A stretch of 64,000 bases of DNA. Source: Brevifilum sp029548365 (GTDB lineage Bacteria; Chloroflexota; Anaerolineae; Anaerolineales; Anaerolineaceae). Made by a program: the position numbers and the translations under genes. The stretch's first letter is position 1; the number at the start of each line of letters is the position of its first letter. Shown here piece after piece: positions 52,507-62,024 of this stretch. The notes under the pieces were generated by a model. It was given only the letters and a program-made list of their open reading frames with translations, had not been told where the DNA came from and did no database searches. The stretch spans positions 20,432 to 84,431 of the forward strand of contig DAOSSA010000008.1 of NCBI GenBank assembly GCA_035376985.1, in the 5' to 3' direction.

Positions 52507-52512
52507 ATTATA
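52507..52512 (-). promoter_or_regulatory. -10 box immediately before dinG (leaderless candidate)
   Basis: Minus strand TATAAT followed by 7 nt (CTTTCTT) and the ATG at 52499. Transcription would begin at or next to the start codon. No Shine-Dalgarno sequence is present. Confidence 0.55.
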
Positions 52513-52934
52513 CTCGAGATGAGCTTTGAAACGGATTTTTGTCCCGTTCTGGGCAGCATGTGGCAAATCCTCGGGATTGGCATTTTAAAAAATTTTCTTT
52601 TTCCACCTGGCAAATTTCTGGTAAAATTGTTGGTTAACTTTAATAAACGTTATGCGATCTTAGTGAAAGTCGGTTAATGGTTGAAAACGCCCTGATCGAC
52701 AAAAGAAAATTTTCAGATCGGGCATCAGTAGATGATCAGATGCACCACGTTAACCCGGGCGAAAACTTGATTAATCAATCCACGTGTCTCCGCTTTCATA
52801 TCCACCTAAACGCTAATCAAATCCTGCGATCCCCCTGCCAAAAGATAGAGTGTTCACATCGCCACTTCCATAATTTGGTCATGCTACCAAACGGTTTTCG
52901 ATTATACTAAATAAAGAAAAATGGAGGAAAGAAC
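52513..52934. other. Intergenic region between dinG and ade
   Basis: About 420 bp between divergent genes. A partly paired segment lies at 52688-52723 (GCCCTGATC with GATCGGGC). No purine-riboswitch core is recognisable upstream of ade. ATGGAGGAAAGAAC gives ade its ribosome site. Confidence 0.5.
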
Positions 52935-54758
52935 ATGACAAATTCCCTGCACCAACGTAAATTCCACCACGAGATCACCCAGGACCTGGCTGCCACGGCC
53001 ATGGGAAATCAACCCGCGGACCTGATCATCCGCAACGGGAGGCTGGTCAACGTCAACACCGCCCAGGTGCAAACAGGCATCGATGTGGTCGTGCGCCACG
53101 GCTGGATTGCCCTGGTCGGCGATGCCAGTGGAGTGCTGGTCGATGAGCACACACAGGAGGTCGATGCCGCCGACCGGTACCTTGTGCCGGGCTTCATCGA
53201 CAGCCATATGCACATTGAAAGCGCCATGGTCGATCTGCCCAGTTTTACGGCAGGCGTCCTGCCCCACGGGACGACCACCATCTGCCCCGACATCCACGAG
53301 ATCACCAACGTGCTGGGGCTGCGTGCTGTGGAATTATTTCACAATATTGCCAGAGAGCTACCGCTAAAAGTCCTGTTAGCGATGCCGGTGTGTGTGCCAT
53401 CGATTCCCGGCTTTGAGGATTCTGGCGCCAGCATTAATGCAGCCGATGTCGCTATCGCCTATCAACAGGGATGGGCACAACTACAGGGTGAACAGATGAA
53501 TTTTCCCGGCGTGATCTACGGAGACCCGCAGGTTCATGCAATCACCGCGCAGGGACTGAAGGATGGCTTTGTGCTCACCGGGCATTATGCCAATTTAGAT
53601 CTCAACCAGGGATTGAACGCCTTCATTGCCGCTGGCTTAACAGCCTGCCACGAAGGCACCACGGCTGAGGGCACGCTGCGCCGCGCACAATTGGGCATGT
53701 ACGCCCAGCAGCGTTATGGCACCGCCTGGCTGGACCTGCCGAATTTACTCCCTGCTGTGCTGGAAAACCCCCACATTGACACCCGCTTTTTCACCATGGT
53801 TACGGATGACGTCACCGCAGCAACCATTTATGAAGAGGGTCACATCGTCAGGGTGGTGCGCAAAGCCATCGAATTGGGCTTGCCGCCCATCCTTGCCATC
53901 CAGATGGTAACCATCAACGCTGCACAATTGCTGGAAAAAGCCCGTTGGATCGGTTCAATTTCTCCGGGACGAGCTGCGGATATCCTGGTGGTCAGCGATT
54001 TAGAAGCCGTGACCATTGACCAGGTGTTTGCCGATGGAATCCTGGTTGCACAGGGGGGACAGTTGATGATTGACATCCCGGCGTATGCTTACCCTGACTG
54101 GGCTGTAAATTCGCTCCACCTGGAACCGTTGACTGTGGAAGATTTTTCCATCCCCGCTAAAAACAGCCCCGCAAAAGTGCGTGTGATGCGGGTATTCCCG
54201 GGTATGGTGCACACCGAAGAGGAAATTGTGGAAATGCAGCCCAACAATGGAGAGCTGGTCTCTGACCCTAACCGGGACATCTTGAAGGCGGCAGTCTTCT
54301 ACCGCCACGAGCCGCATTCTGGTATCGACGGTCGCAAAGGTTTGGGCTTTGTCAGCGGAACCCAGTTCAACCCACGTTGCGCCTACGCCTCAACCGTGGC
54401 GCATGACAGTCACAACCTGTTAGTAATCGGCAGTGACGACGATGCGATGGTCAAAGCTGCCAACGCTCTCATTCAAACAGGCGGCGGGATTTGTATTGTT
54501 GTCGATGGCGAGGTTGAAACGCTAATGTCCCTTCCCCTGGCTGGCATCATGTCCCTGGAATCGGTTTCCACGGCTGCTCAACAGGTTGAAGCCATTGAAA
54601 TAGCGCTAAAGAAAGCCGGCTGCCCGCATGAAGCCTTTGAGATGACACTCAGCCTGTTAAGCCTGATCGTCATCGAAGAGTTGCACCTTTCTAACCGTGG
54701 CCTGGTGGCATTAAAACCCGGAGAAAAACCGAGAATTGTTGACTTGCTGATAGAATGA
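52935..54758 (+). CDS. ade: Adenine deaminase
   Basis: A 607-residue metal-dependent amidohydrolase that converts adenine to hypoxanthine and ammonia. LIIRNGRLVNV opens the urease-like composite domain. GFIDSHMHIES near residue 93 gives the metal-binding HxH, and GTTTICPDIHEI and TACHEGTTAEG are characteristic. ATILVVSDLE-like text (ADILVVSDLE) and the C-terminal domain with SLPLAGIMS complete the Ade family architecture. Length is normal. The nucleoside transporter downstream makes purine salvage the likely role. Confidence 0.93.
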   Translation: MTNSLHQRKFHHEITQDLAATAMGNQPADLIIRNGRLVNVNTAQVQTGIDVVVRHGWIALVGDASGVLVDEHTQEVDAADRYLVPGFIDSHMHIESAMVDLPSFTAGVLPHGTTTICPDIHEITNVLGLRAVELFHNIARELPLKVLLAMPVCVPSIPGFEDSGASINAADVAIAYQQGWAQLQGEQMNFPGVIYGDPQVHAITAQGLKDGFVLTGHYANLDLNQGLNAFIAAGLTACHEGTTAEGTLRRAQLGMYAQQRYGTAWLDLPNLLPAVLENPHIDTRFFTMVTDDVTAATIYEEGHIVRVVRKAIELGLPPILAIQMVTINAAQLLEKARWIGSISPGRAADILVVSDLEAVTIDQVFADGILVAQGGQLMIDIPAYAYPDWAVNSLHLEPLTVEDFSIPAKNSPAKVRVMRVFPGMVHTEEEIVEMQPNNGELVSDPNRDILKAAVFYRHEPHSGIDGRKGLGFVSGTQFNPRCAYASTVAHDSHNLLVIGSDDDAMVKAANALIQTGGGICIVVDGEVETLMSLPLAGIMSLESVSTAAQQVEAIEIALKKAGCPHEAFEMTLSLLSLIVIEELHLSNRGLVALKPGEKPRIVDLLIE

Positions 54759-54901
54759 ATCGATGATTGTCAGGGATGAGGATGGTTTTCTTTTTAATTT
54801 GACATTAAATCTGTATTTCATGCATTTTTCATGTACAATTATGGATGACCTCAATGATGCGCCTGTCGTGTTATTTACAACATACTGAAACATTGAGTGA
54901 T

Positions 54902-54982
54902 ATGAACCAGAATACGGATCATCCCACATCAAACTTTTCTGGTCTCCAAGATAGAACGGAGGTGGTGCCCACAGGTCAATAA
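54902..54982 (+). CDS. Putative leader small ORF upstream of BMP-type binding protein
   Basis: A 26-codon frame opening MNQNTDHPTSNFSG and ending EVVPTGQ. The in-frame core CGGAGGTGGTGCCC (54957-54970) matches the anti-Shine-Dalgarno partner and parallels the motif at 2731-2744 before the other binding-protein gene. Whether the peptide is made, or the core is a translation-enhancer or RNA element, is unknown. TACAAT (54834-54839) may be a -10. Confidence 0.3.
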   Translation: MNQNTDHPTSNFSGLQDRTEVVPTGQ

Positions 54983-55038
54983 CCAATAATTTTTTAAACA
55001 ATCCCATCTAATCCATTAGTTATAAAGGAGAAAATTGA

Positions 55039-56304
55039 ATGCTGAAGAAGTCTGTTTTATTTATAATTGCTGTTTTGATGATCAGTGCCCTGGTCCTGAC
55101 AGCCTGCAAACCTAAAGCCCCAGCGGAGGAACCTATCGCTCCAGTTGAGGAACCTGCCGCTCCAGTTGAGGAACCTGCCGCTCCAGTCGAAGAGCCCGAG
55201 GAATTCGTCTTCGGTATTTTGATGGTCGGCCCCTACAATGATCGCGGCTATAGCCAGGCGCATTATGAGGCGGGTTTATACGTGGAAGAAAACCTACCCG
55301 GTACGCGGATGATCTATTTAGACTCGGTTAATACCGCTGACCGCCCGGGTACCACCGCAGCCCAACTGGGTGAAGAACTGGTGGCACAGGGCGCGAAAAT
55401 GGTGATCTTTAACTCTGACGATATGAAGGATGACGCCATTGAATTCACCAAGAACAACCCTGATATCTTCGTAATCCATGCTTCGGGCGATACGCAGTGG
55501 TCTGACGGTGAGAATTACATCCCCCTCGACAACATGGTTAACGTGATGGGCAGGATGGAATACGGCAAGATGATCGGCGGTTGTGATGCTGCCCTTCACA
55601 GCGAAACGGGTTCCATTGGCTACCTTGGCCCATTAATCAACGAGGAGACACGTCGATTAGCTGCTGCAGCTTACCTGGGCGCCAGGTACTGCTGGGAAGA
55701 ATACCTCGAGCTTGATCCCGCTGACCTGAATTTCCGGGTGACCTGGATCGGGTTCTGGTTCAATATCCCCGGCTTCACGGAAGATCCCACCCTGGTGGCG
55801 CAAGAATTTATCAACTCCGACGTGGATGTGATCATCTCCGGCATCGACACAACCGAAGGTTTGATCGAAGCCCGCAAGGCGGCCGGTGAAGGCGCCAGGG
55901 TATTCGCCATCCCCTACGATTATATCGGCGCCTGTGATGAAGCTCCCGAAGTCTGCCTTGGTGTGCCGTGGTTCAACTGGGGTCCTGCCTATCTGCGCCA
56001 TATTACCAATGCGACGACAGGGAATTGGCAAGCTGTTTATGAGTGGCTGGGACCTTCTTGGGAAGACCTCAACAATTTCGACACCACAAACGTTGGTTAC
56101 CTCACCGGTCCGGCTGTTGAACCCAATGCCGCTATTTTGTTGGAGTCGTTTATCGATGAACTCGCTGGTGGGCTGAACCTGTGGGCTGGTCCTCTGAACC
56201 TGCAGGATGGCTCCCCGTGGCTGGCTGCTGGCGAATTTGCAACCGATACCCAGGTCTGGTATCTCCCGCAATTGCTGGAAGGTATGGAAGGACGTTCCGA
56301 GTAA
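55039..56304 (+). CDS. BMP-family nucleoside-binding lipoprotein (BmpA/PnrA-like)
   Basis: A 421-residue lipoprotein with signal peptide ending LTAC (Cys23). A short linker of three 21-bp repeats (55138-55200) encodes AAPVEEP-type units. The PF02608 domain begins FVFGILMVGPYNDRGYSQAHYEAG, given only to locate residues 56-79, where N/D-x-GYSQAH is characteristic. Such proteins bind purine or pyrimidine nucleosides. TAAAGGAG precedes the ATG. First gene of the transporter operon; a strong hairpin follows. Confidence 0.9.
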   Translation: MLKKSVLFIIAVLMISALVLTACKPKAPAEEPIAPVEEPAAPVEEPAAPVEEPEEFVFGILMVGPYNDRGYSQAHYEAGLYVEENLPGTRMIYLDSVNTADRPGTTAAQLGEELVAQGAKMVIFNSDDMKDDAIEFTKNNPDIFVIHASGDTQWSDGENYIPLDNMVNVMGRMEYGKMIGGCDAALHSETGSIGYLGPLINEETRRLAAAAYLGARYCWEEYLELDPADLNFRVTWIGFWFNIPGFTEDPTLVAQEFINSDVDVIISGIDTTEGLIEARKAAGEGARVFAIPYDYIGACDEAPEVCLGVPWFNWGPAYLRHITNATTGNWQAVYEWLGPSWEDLNNFDTTNVGYLTGPAVEPNAAILLESFIDELAGGLNLWAGPLNLQDGSPWLAAGEFATDTQVWYLPQLLEGMEGRSE

Positions 56305-56326
56305 TTTCGGATAATCGAAACTATGG

Positions 56327-56354
56327 ATGGGGAAGATCTAACCATCTTCCCCAT
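56327..56354 (+). terminator. Perfect 11-bp hairpin between binding protein and ATPase
   Basis: ATGGGGAAGAT (56327-56337) pairs perfectly with 56344-56354 around CTAACC. There is no T-run, so partial termination or mRNA protection of the binding-protein message is more likely than a full stop. Confidence 0.6.
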
Positions 56355-56377
56355 TGTTATATATCAAAGCATTCATT

Positions 56378-57892
56378 ATGAATATCGAATTCAAAAATAT
56401 TAACAAGCATTTTGGCGCTGTGCATGCGAATGCGGATATTGACTTTAACATCAACAGCGGCACAATCTACGGAATTCTGGGCGAAAACGGCGCTGGCAAG
56501 AGCACCTTGATGAAAATCCTTTCCGGTTTTATCCATCCCGATTCCGGAGAAATCTTGCTGGATGGTCAGCAGGTCAGAATTGATTCCCCGGCGGACGCCA
56601 TTAAATTCGGCATCGGCATGCTGCATCAGGATCCGCTGGACTTTCCGCCCATGCTGGTGATTGATAATTTTATCGTCGGCCAGGGTGGGAAGTTTTTACT
56701 CTCACACAAAACTGTGATCAACGAATTTCAAGAATTACAGGACCAGTTTGGCTTTTCCCTCGATCCTTACACCTATGTCGATGCTCTGACCGTCGGTGAA
56801 CGCCAGCAACTGGAGATTTTACGCCTGTTGTGGCTGGGCGCCGAGGTATTAATCCTGGATGAGCCCACCACGGGCATCAGCGTGCAACAAAAAGAGAAGT
56901 TATTTACTGCATTAAAAGTGTTAGCAAAACAGGGAAAGACCATTATCTTTGTCTCGCATAAACTGGAAGATGTCGAAATCATGTGCGACAAAGTGGCCAT
57001 TCTTAGAAAAGGTCAGTTGGTAGGAGAGGTTGTCGCTCCGTACAATATCAATCAACTGGTGGAAATGATGTTTGGGAAGCAAATTGTAATCAACGAGCCC
57101 AAGTCACTGGTCACAGAAGAGATTGTCTTTGAATTAGATAATTTATGTATTGAGCAATACCCCATCACGATTGAAAACGTCCATTTTCGCATGCGTGCAG
57201 GCGAGGTGATCGGGTTGGCAGGCATGGAAGGCAGCGGACAGGACGTGCTTCTCAGGGCTTGTGCAGGCCTTCTGCGACCCGTATCAGGGCGGGTGATCGT
57301 CAATGAGAAAGACCTGACAGGAAAGACTTATCATGATTTTATGCGCCACGGGGTAGCCTTTCTGCCGGCTTCAAAACTGGAAGAAGGTCTGGTCCCTGAA
57401 CTGACCCTGGCTGAGCACTTTACCCTGGTAACGTCCCATAAAAAGCAATTATTCATTGATAAACCCTTCTTTCACGACAAAACTAAACAGAAGATTGATG
57501 ACTACCGCATCGTCGGTCAGCCTGAAACACCCGTTGAAGCCTTATCGGGCGGCAATCAGCAGAGGGCGTCTTTATCCATGTTAAAGGATTCCCTTTCCAT
57601 CATCCTGTTAGAACACCCCACCCGGGGATTGGATATTGAATCAGCAATCTATATGTGGGACAAGCTAAAAGAACGCTGCGCGGGTTGTACATCAATCTTC
57701 TTTATTTCTGCCGATTTAGAAGAAATCATACGCTACAGCGACCGCATCCTGGTGTTCTTCAGCGGGCATGTCTCCGATCCTCAGGACTCATCCAAAATAA
57801 GCCTGGAGCAATTGGGCCAGATGATCGGCGGAAAAGGCTGGGATCGAACTCTGACTGACGAGGAAACCTATGAAGCAATCACGCACCCGTAG
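56378..57892 (+). CDS. Nucleoside ABC transporter ATPase (double-domain, YufO/RbsA-like)
   Basis: A 504-residue protein with two ABC modules. The first has Walker A GENGAGKST (residues 35-43), signature TVGERQQ and Walker B LILDEPTTG. The second has a degenerate P-loop, GLAGMEGSGQD, typical for this class, with signature LSGGNQQRA and LLEHPTRGLD. In the second Walker B the catalytic Glu is followed by His rather than Pro. The start at 56378 fits the family N-terminus; a TTG at 56354 lies in the hairpin. It overlaps the next permease by 23 nt. Confidence 0.9.
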   Translation: MNIEFKNINKHFGAVHANADIDFNINSGTIYGILGENGAGKSTLMKILSGFIHPDSGEILLDGQQVRIDSPADAIKFGIGMLHQDPLDFPPMLVIDNFIVGQGGKFLLSHKTVINEFQELQDQFGFSLDPYTYVDALTVGERQQLEILRLLWLGAEVLILDEPTTGISVQQKEKLFTALKVLAKQGKTIIFVSHKLEDVEIMCDKVAILRKGQLVGEVVAPYNINQLVEMMFGKQIVINEPKSLVTEEIVFELDNLCIEQYPITIENVHFRMRAGEVIGLAGMEGSGQDVLLRACAGLLRPVSGRVIVNEKDLTGKTYHDFMRHGVAFLPASKLEEGLVPELTLAEHFTLVTSHKKQLFIDKPFFHDKTKQKIDDYRIVGQPETPVEALSGGNQQRASLSMLKDSLSIILLEHPTRGLDIESAIYMWDKLKERCAGCTSIFFISADLEEIIRYSDRILVFFSGHVSDPQDSSKISLEQLGQMIGGKGWDRTLTDEETYEAITHP

Positions 57893-58913
57893 TTTATCGA
57901 TATTATTTCAATTCGGGGGATTGATACTATCCCTTGGATTTGTTACCATCATCCTGCTGCTGGTTGATGCCAACCCCATCCAGGCTTTCAGCCTGATCTG
58001 GCAGGGTGCATTTGGCAACCCGACCCGTATTGCCAATGTGGTTGTTGCCTGGGTGCCTCTGGCGCTGGTTACCTGCGGCGTATTGGCGACCTTTACCGCC
58101 GGACTATGGAACATCGGCATCGAAGGGCAGATCACCCTGGGCGCCATCTTTACCACCGGCGTGATCCGCCTATTTTTGAACACCTCCGTCAACCCCGTAC
58201 TGGTCATCATCATCGCAGTTTTAGCTGGGGTAGTCGGCGGGATTCTATGGGCATTGCTGGCTGGCGTGTTAAAAGTATTCGGCGGCGTCAACGAAATATT
58301 TGGCGGTCTGGGCCTTAATTTTATTGCCACCGCGCTGAACATCGGTTTGATTTTTGGCGCCTGGAGCCGCCCGGGCGTGGCATCGATGAGCGGCACAGAA
58401 CCTTTCCCTGAAATCTACTGGCTGCCCACAGTAGGGAGCTTTCGTTTTAGCTGGTATTCCATCGCGCTGACATTAATCGGGCTGGTGGTGATCTATTTCT
58501 TGCTGCAGAATACTCACTTTGGTCTCAAGCTTAAAGCCGTTGGCAAGGGCATAAAATCCGCCTATCGGTTGGGTATTCCCACCTGGCAGTATATGATGCT
58601 GGCTTTCCTGGTATGTGGTCTGTTTGCCGGGCTGGCTGGCGCCCTGCAGGTGGTGGCAGTGTATCACCGGCTGATCCCCGCCATCTCCAGCGGATATGGT
58701 TTTATGGGGATGATGATCGGTATGCTGATCAATTACCAGGCAATCTGGGTGGCGCCGGTTGCCCTGTTCTTTGCCGCGTTAAATATTGGCGGCATTCAAT
58801 TGCCCATCATCATGAAACTTGATTCCACCCTATCCGGCGTAATGCAGGGCAGCCTGGTATTGTTCATCCTGCTCATGCAGGGCGTCCAACAACGGGTTTT
58901 GGGAAAGAAGTAG
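57870..58913 (+). CDS. Nucleoside ABC transporter permease (YufP-like)
   Basis: A 347-residue BPD_transp_2-family protein with about nine helices. Family motifs include FTAGLWNIGIEGQITLGAI near residue 75 and FGGVNEIFGGLGLNFIA near residue 135. SGYGFMGMMIGML lies near residue 275. Related proteins form the channel for nucleosides in BMP-type transporters. The start lies in the end of the ATPase gene. Confidence 0.9.
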   Translation: MKQSRTRSLSILFQFGGLILSLGFVTIILLLVDANPIQAFSLIWQGAFGNPTRIANVVVAWVPLALVTCGVLATFTAGLWNIGIEGQITLGAIFTTGVIRLFLNTSVNPVLVIIIAVLAGVVGGILWALLAGVLKVFGGVNEIFGGLGLNFIATALNIGLIFGAWSRPGVASMSGTEPFPEIYWLPTVGSFRFSWYSIALTLIGLVVIYFLLQNTHFGLKLKAVGKGIKSAYRLGIPTWQYMMLAFLVCGLFAGLAGALQVVAVYHRLIPAISSGYGFMGMMIGMLINYQAIWVAPVALFFAALNIGGIQLPIIMKLDSTLSGVMQGSLVLFILLMQGVQQRVLGKK

Positions 58914-58921
58914 GAGACCTT

Positions 58922-59920
58922 ATGTCAGGAGATTTTATTCTTTTGGGTTTAGCCGGCGTGATCGCGTCTGGCGCGCCGATTGTGCTGGCTTCCATTGGCG
59001 AAACCATCTCTGAACGCGCCGGGGTAACCAACCTGTCCTTAAATGGATTAATTATTTTTTCTGGCATGATGGGCTTTTGGGTGGCAGTGGAAACAGACAG
59101 CTTGTTTTTAGGATTTCTAACAGGCGCGCTGGTTGGCGCATTGGTTTCTGCAATTGTCGCCTTCAGCAGCATAACCCTCAAGCAATCCCAGGTTGCTGTA
59201 GGGTTTATCCTCGCCATCACCACCCGCGATCTGGCGTATTTTCTGGGTAACCCCATCATGGGGCGCCAGGGACCGATCATGCTCTCCACGCCGATCCCCC
59301 TGCTGAGCCAAATCCCTATCCTGGGTCCGCTGTTCTTTCAGCAATCCATCATGACCTACGCCAGCATCATTTTGATCTTTATCGTCTGGTTCTGGATCTA
59401 CAAAACCAGGCCCGGTTTGATGCTGCAGGGTATTGGTGAAAAACCTTCCGCAGCCTATGTGCGGGGCGCCAATGTGGGGCGGATGCGCTATTTTTACACC
59501 ATCCTGGGCGGCACTCTGGTGGGGTTGGCAGGCCCGCTGTTTACCCTCAGCGTTAAGGCGGGGTGGAAGGGCACCATTACCGGCCTGGATGGCATTGGGT
59601 GGATCGCCCTGGCCATCACCATCTTTGGCGGCTGGAATCCGATCAGGGTGGCGTTTGGGGCTTACTTTTTTGCCTTCCTGCAGTGGCTGGGGCTGGTGCT
59701 GCAATCGTCATGGACCTTTATTCCCTCGCAGGTATTACAGGTAGCACCATTCCCCCTGATGATCCTGACGCTGTTACTGGTCAATCTGGGCAATACCGAA
59801 TGGGTCGCCAGGCTGTTGGCAACTCTACCAGATGGTGTCAGGGAGCGGGTAAAAAAGCTGATCCGATCGCTGCGATCTCAAGCACCGGCAGCGTTGGGAA
59901 CGCCTTTCGAACGCGAATAG
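58922..59920 (+). CDS. Nucleoside ABC transporter permease (YufQ-like)
   Basis: A 332-residue partner permease. GAPIVLASIGETISERAGVTNLSL near residue 18 (given to locate it) is the conserved N-terminal region, and GLDGIGWIALAITIFGGWNPIR near residue 220 is the second. AGGAGACCTT precedes the ATG, 8 bp after the upstream stop. It ends the operon and converges, 1 bp apart, with the M48 protease gene. Confidence 0.9.
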   Translation: MSGDFILLGLAGVIASGAPIVLASIGETISERAGVTNLSLNGLIIFSGMMGFWVAVETDSLFLGFLTGALVGALVSAIVAFSSITLKQSQVAVGFILAITTRDLAYFLGNPIMGRQGPIMLSTPIPLLSQIPILGPLFFQQSIMTYASIILIFIVWFWIYKTRPGLMLQGIGEKPSAAYVRGANVGRMRYFYTILGGTLVGLAGPLFTLSVKAGWKGTITGLDGIGWIALAITIFGGWNPIRVAFGAYFFAFLQWLGLVLQSSWTFIPSQVLQVAPFPLMILTLLLVNLGNTEWVARLLATLPDGVRERVKKLIRSLRSQAPAALGTPFERE

Positions 59921-59921
59921 T

Positions 59922-61058
59922 TTAACCGGGCGCGGTCTCTTGCCAGCCCTCGGCTTTGGCAATCCGCGCCTGCAATGGGGGGTGACTGTAAAACATAAAC
60001 ACCACCCACGACTCCGGATCAACGTCGCTCAGGTTCTGATTGGCCAGGCGTTTAAAGGCTGAGGAGAACGCTTCGGCTTTATTCGTAGCCTGCAGGGCAT
60101 AATCGTCGGCTTTATTCTCGCGCCAGCGTGAAAATGCGTTTTCGATGGGCATGGTGATCAATTGATACAGGGAAAACAGGATCATCAAAGCCGGAAAACC
60201 GGCAGGGTCGGATGCCCCTGTAAAACCAAACACAGCAATCGCCCAGACCATCGCCCGTGAGACCAGGAATAAACCCAGTGCGGTCAACACCGTGCCGCCG
60301 CCAATCAGCCAGGCAACATCGTGGTTGACATGGTGCCCCAGTTCGTGCGCCAGCACGGTTTCAATCTCATCAGCGCTGAACTCGCTAATCAGGGTATCGC
60401 CCAGGATGATGCGCCGGGTATTGCCCAACCCAGTCAGCGAGGCATTAGCCTGCTTGGTGCGGCGAGACATATCCATCTTAAACACACCCCTCACTTTTGT
60501 GCCCGCCTTTTCAGCCAGGGCTACCAACCGTTCCGCCAGGTCAGCATGCTCCTCGTCCAGGGGGGTGAACTTGTTGAAAATCGGCATCAGTAAAACCGGC
60601 GCCAGGTTTGTCATCAACACACTGAAAAACAACACGCCGCCCGTCAGCCACAACCACCAGTAATCCCCGGCCAGGCGCAGGATCAGGTACACCAGCTCAA
60701 TTAAGATCAACCCCAGGACTGCCCCCACAACCAGGCTCTTCAACTGGTCAATCACCCAGTCTTTGAGCGATTGCGTGGAAAGGTCGAAGCGATGCGGCAG
60801 GATATAACCCGTGTAATATCCCATCGGCAAGCTGATTATAAAGAAAATCCCGCTAAAGACCGCGGCAAACCCCGCCACAATGAACCAATCATTGTTGACC
60901 ATGTTCGCCAGCCAGCTCCTCAGCGCAACCGACCAGCCGGTGGCCAACCACAGGAGGGCATACAACAGCGTGATCCCCTGGTCAACCAGCCACAATTGGC
61001 GTTTAATGCGACCATATTGTTTTGCTTGCTTCTGTCGTTCGAGATCAAGTTGAGTCAT
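59922..61058 (-). CDS. M48-family membrane metalloprotease (Ste24/HtpX-like)
   Basis: A 378-residue protein with several helices (about 25-50, 60-85, 115-140, 145-170 and 250-310). The zinc site is HELGHH in VLAHELGHHVNHD, with the third ligand Glu in ENKADDYAL. The layout is that of CAAX prenyl protease 1 (Ste24). In bacteria the role is probably membrane-protein quality control. An AGAGG site lies upstream. The 297 bp between it and ubiX show no gene. Confidence 0.9.
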   Translation of the reverse strand: MTQLDLERQKQAKQYGRIKRQLWLVDQGITLLYALLWLATGWSVALRSWLANMVNNDWFIVAGFAAVFSGIFFIISLPMGYYTGYILPHRFDLSTQSLKDWVIDQLKSLVVGAVLGLILIELVYLILRLAGDYWWLWLTGGVLFFSVLMTNLAPVLLMPIFNKFTPLDEEHADLAERLVALAEKAGTKVRGVFKMDMSRRTKQANASLTGLGNTRRIILGDTLISEFSADEIETVLAHELGHHVNHDVAWLIGGGTVLTALGLFLVSRAMVWAIAVFGFTGASDPAGFPALMILFSLYQLITMPIENAFSRWRENKADDYALQATNKAEAFSSAFKRLANQNLSDVDPESWVVFMFYSHPPLQARIAKAEGWQETAPG

Positions 61059-61355
61059 TTTGGAATACCTCTGTGTTGGAAAGCCTCGTTAACCATCGAC
61101 CCTGCGCGAAGACCTTTCGTCAATGCCTGAGTCAGATCGATTATAGCATGAGTTGGGCTTCCGCCCACACGGTTATGGCGTGTAACACCGTATCCCTCCT
61201 CGATTTAATCAATCCTGGGTAATCGGTTAAAACAAGCGCAGTGATTTAACCAGCAAACAACACGAGACAAAACTAAAAATTGAAGGCAATCAGCGCCCGC
61301 CGGTGATCATGCCCCCGCACAATCCCCTGTATGATGCGAATTAACTCAGGGATAG

Positions 61356-61931
61356 TTATTTACGGCTGCCCTGCCACGGGAGATAGGCGCTGTTTTCAAC
61401 CCCAACCCGTGCCAGCATTCTACCCACCGTCATGTTCACCAGATCGTCAATCGTTTTCGGCTGGCTGTAAAACGCCGGGACCGGAGGGAAGATGATCGCG
61501 CCTACCCGGGCTGCCCTGCCCATCAACTCCAGGTGACCGCTGTGCAGGGGCGCCTCTCTCACCGCCAGCAGCAGTGGACGACCCTCCTTCAGGCACACAT
61601 CGGCTGCACGCGGGATCAGGCTGTCGGCATAGCTGTTAGCCACCGCAGAAAGAGTCTTGATCGAACAGGGGACAATCAGCATTCCATCCACCCGGAAAGA
61701 ACCGGAGGCGATCGGTGCAGCCAGGTCTTCTGGCGGATAGCTGTAATCCGCCAGGCGCGAGACCTCACCGGCAGTTTTCCCCGTCTCTGCTTTCAGTACC
61801 CGTTCTCCCATGGCGCTGATCACCAGGTGAACTTCAACCGGGTGCGCACGTAAAATTTCAAGCGCCCTCAATCCAAAAATCGCGCCGCTGGCGCCTGTGA
61901 GTGCAAGGATGATGCGTTTGTTTTGGGTCAT
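61356..61931 (-). CDS. ubiX: Flavin prenyltransferase UbiX
   Basis: A 191-residue flavoprotein that attaches a dimethylallyl group to FMN, making prenyl-FMN, the cofactor of UbiD-type decarboxylases. GASGAIFGLRALEIL near residue 12 is the FMN/phosphate site. VPCSIKTLSAVANSYADSLI near residue 87 and the active-site Arg in VREAPLH are conserved. Full length. TATAAT 6 nt before the ATG and the lack of a ribosome site suggest a leaderless message. It follows the aconitase X genes on the same strand, across the scaffold gap. Confidence 0.93.
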   Translation of the reverse strand: MTQNKRIILALTGASGAIFGLRALEILRAHPVEVHLVISAMGERVLKAETGKTAGEVSRLADYSYPPEDLAAPIASGSFRVDGMLIVPCSIKTLSAVANSYADSLIPRAADVCLKEGRPLLLAVREAPLHSGHLELMGRAARVGAIIFPPVPAFYSQPKTIDDLVNMTVGRMLARVGVENSAYLPWQGSRK

Positions 61932-61937
61932 GCGGAT

Positions 61938-61943
61938 ATTATA
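61938..61943 (-). promoter_or_regulatory. -10 box immediately before ubiX (leaderless candidate)
   Basis: Minus strand TATAAT followed by ATCCGC and then ATG at 61931. This gives ubiX its own promoter. Confidence 0.6.
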
Positions 61944-62024
61944 CTGTGATAGTGGTTGACTGATGGGAAAGGAGTTGGGAATTAGAGATTAGGGATTTGT
62001 GAATAACAAACACATTCTTCTTTC

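Noticed and set aside
52677..52910. 77-residue frame between dinG and ade
   Set aside because: No ribosome site at its start and His/Cys/Asn-rich random-looking composition; it lies in a promoter region.
52680..52934. Purine riboswitch before ade
   Set aside because: No three-way-junction core could be recognised; only a partly paired segment is present.
54711..55007. 98-residue minus-strand frame upstream of the BMP-type gene
   Set aside because: Covers the promoter/leader region of the transporter and ends in ade; composition is not protein-like.
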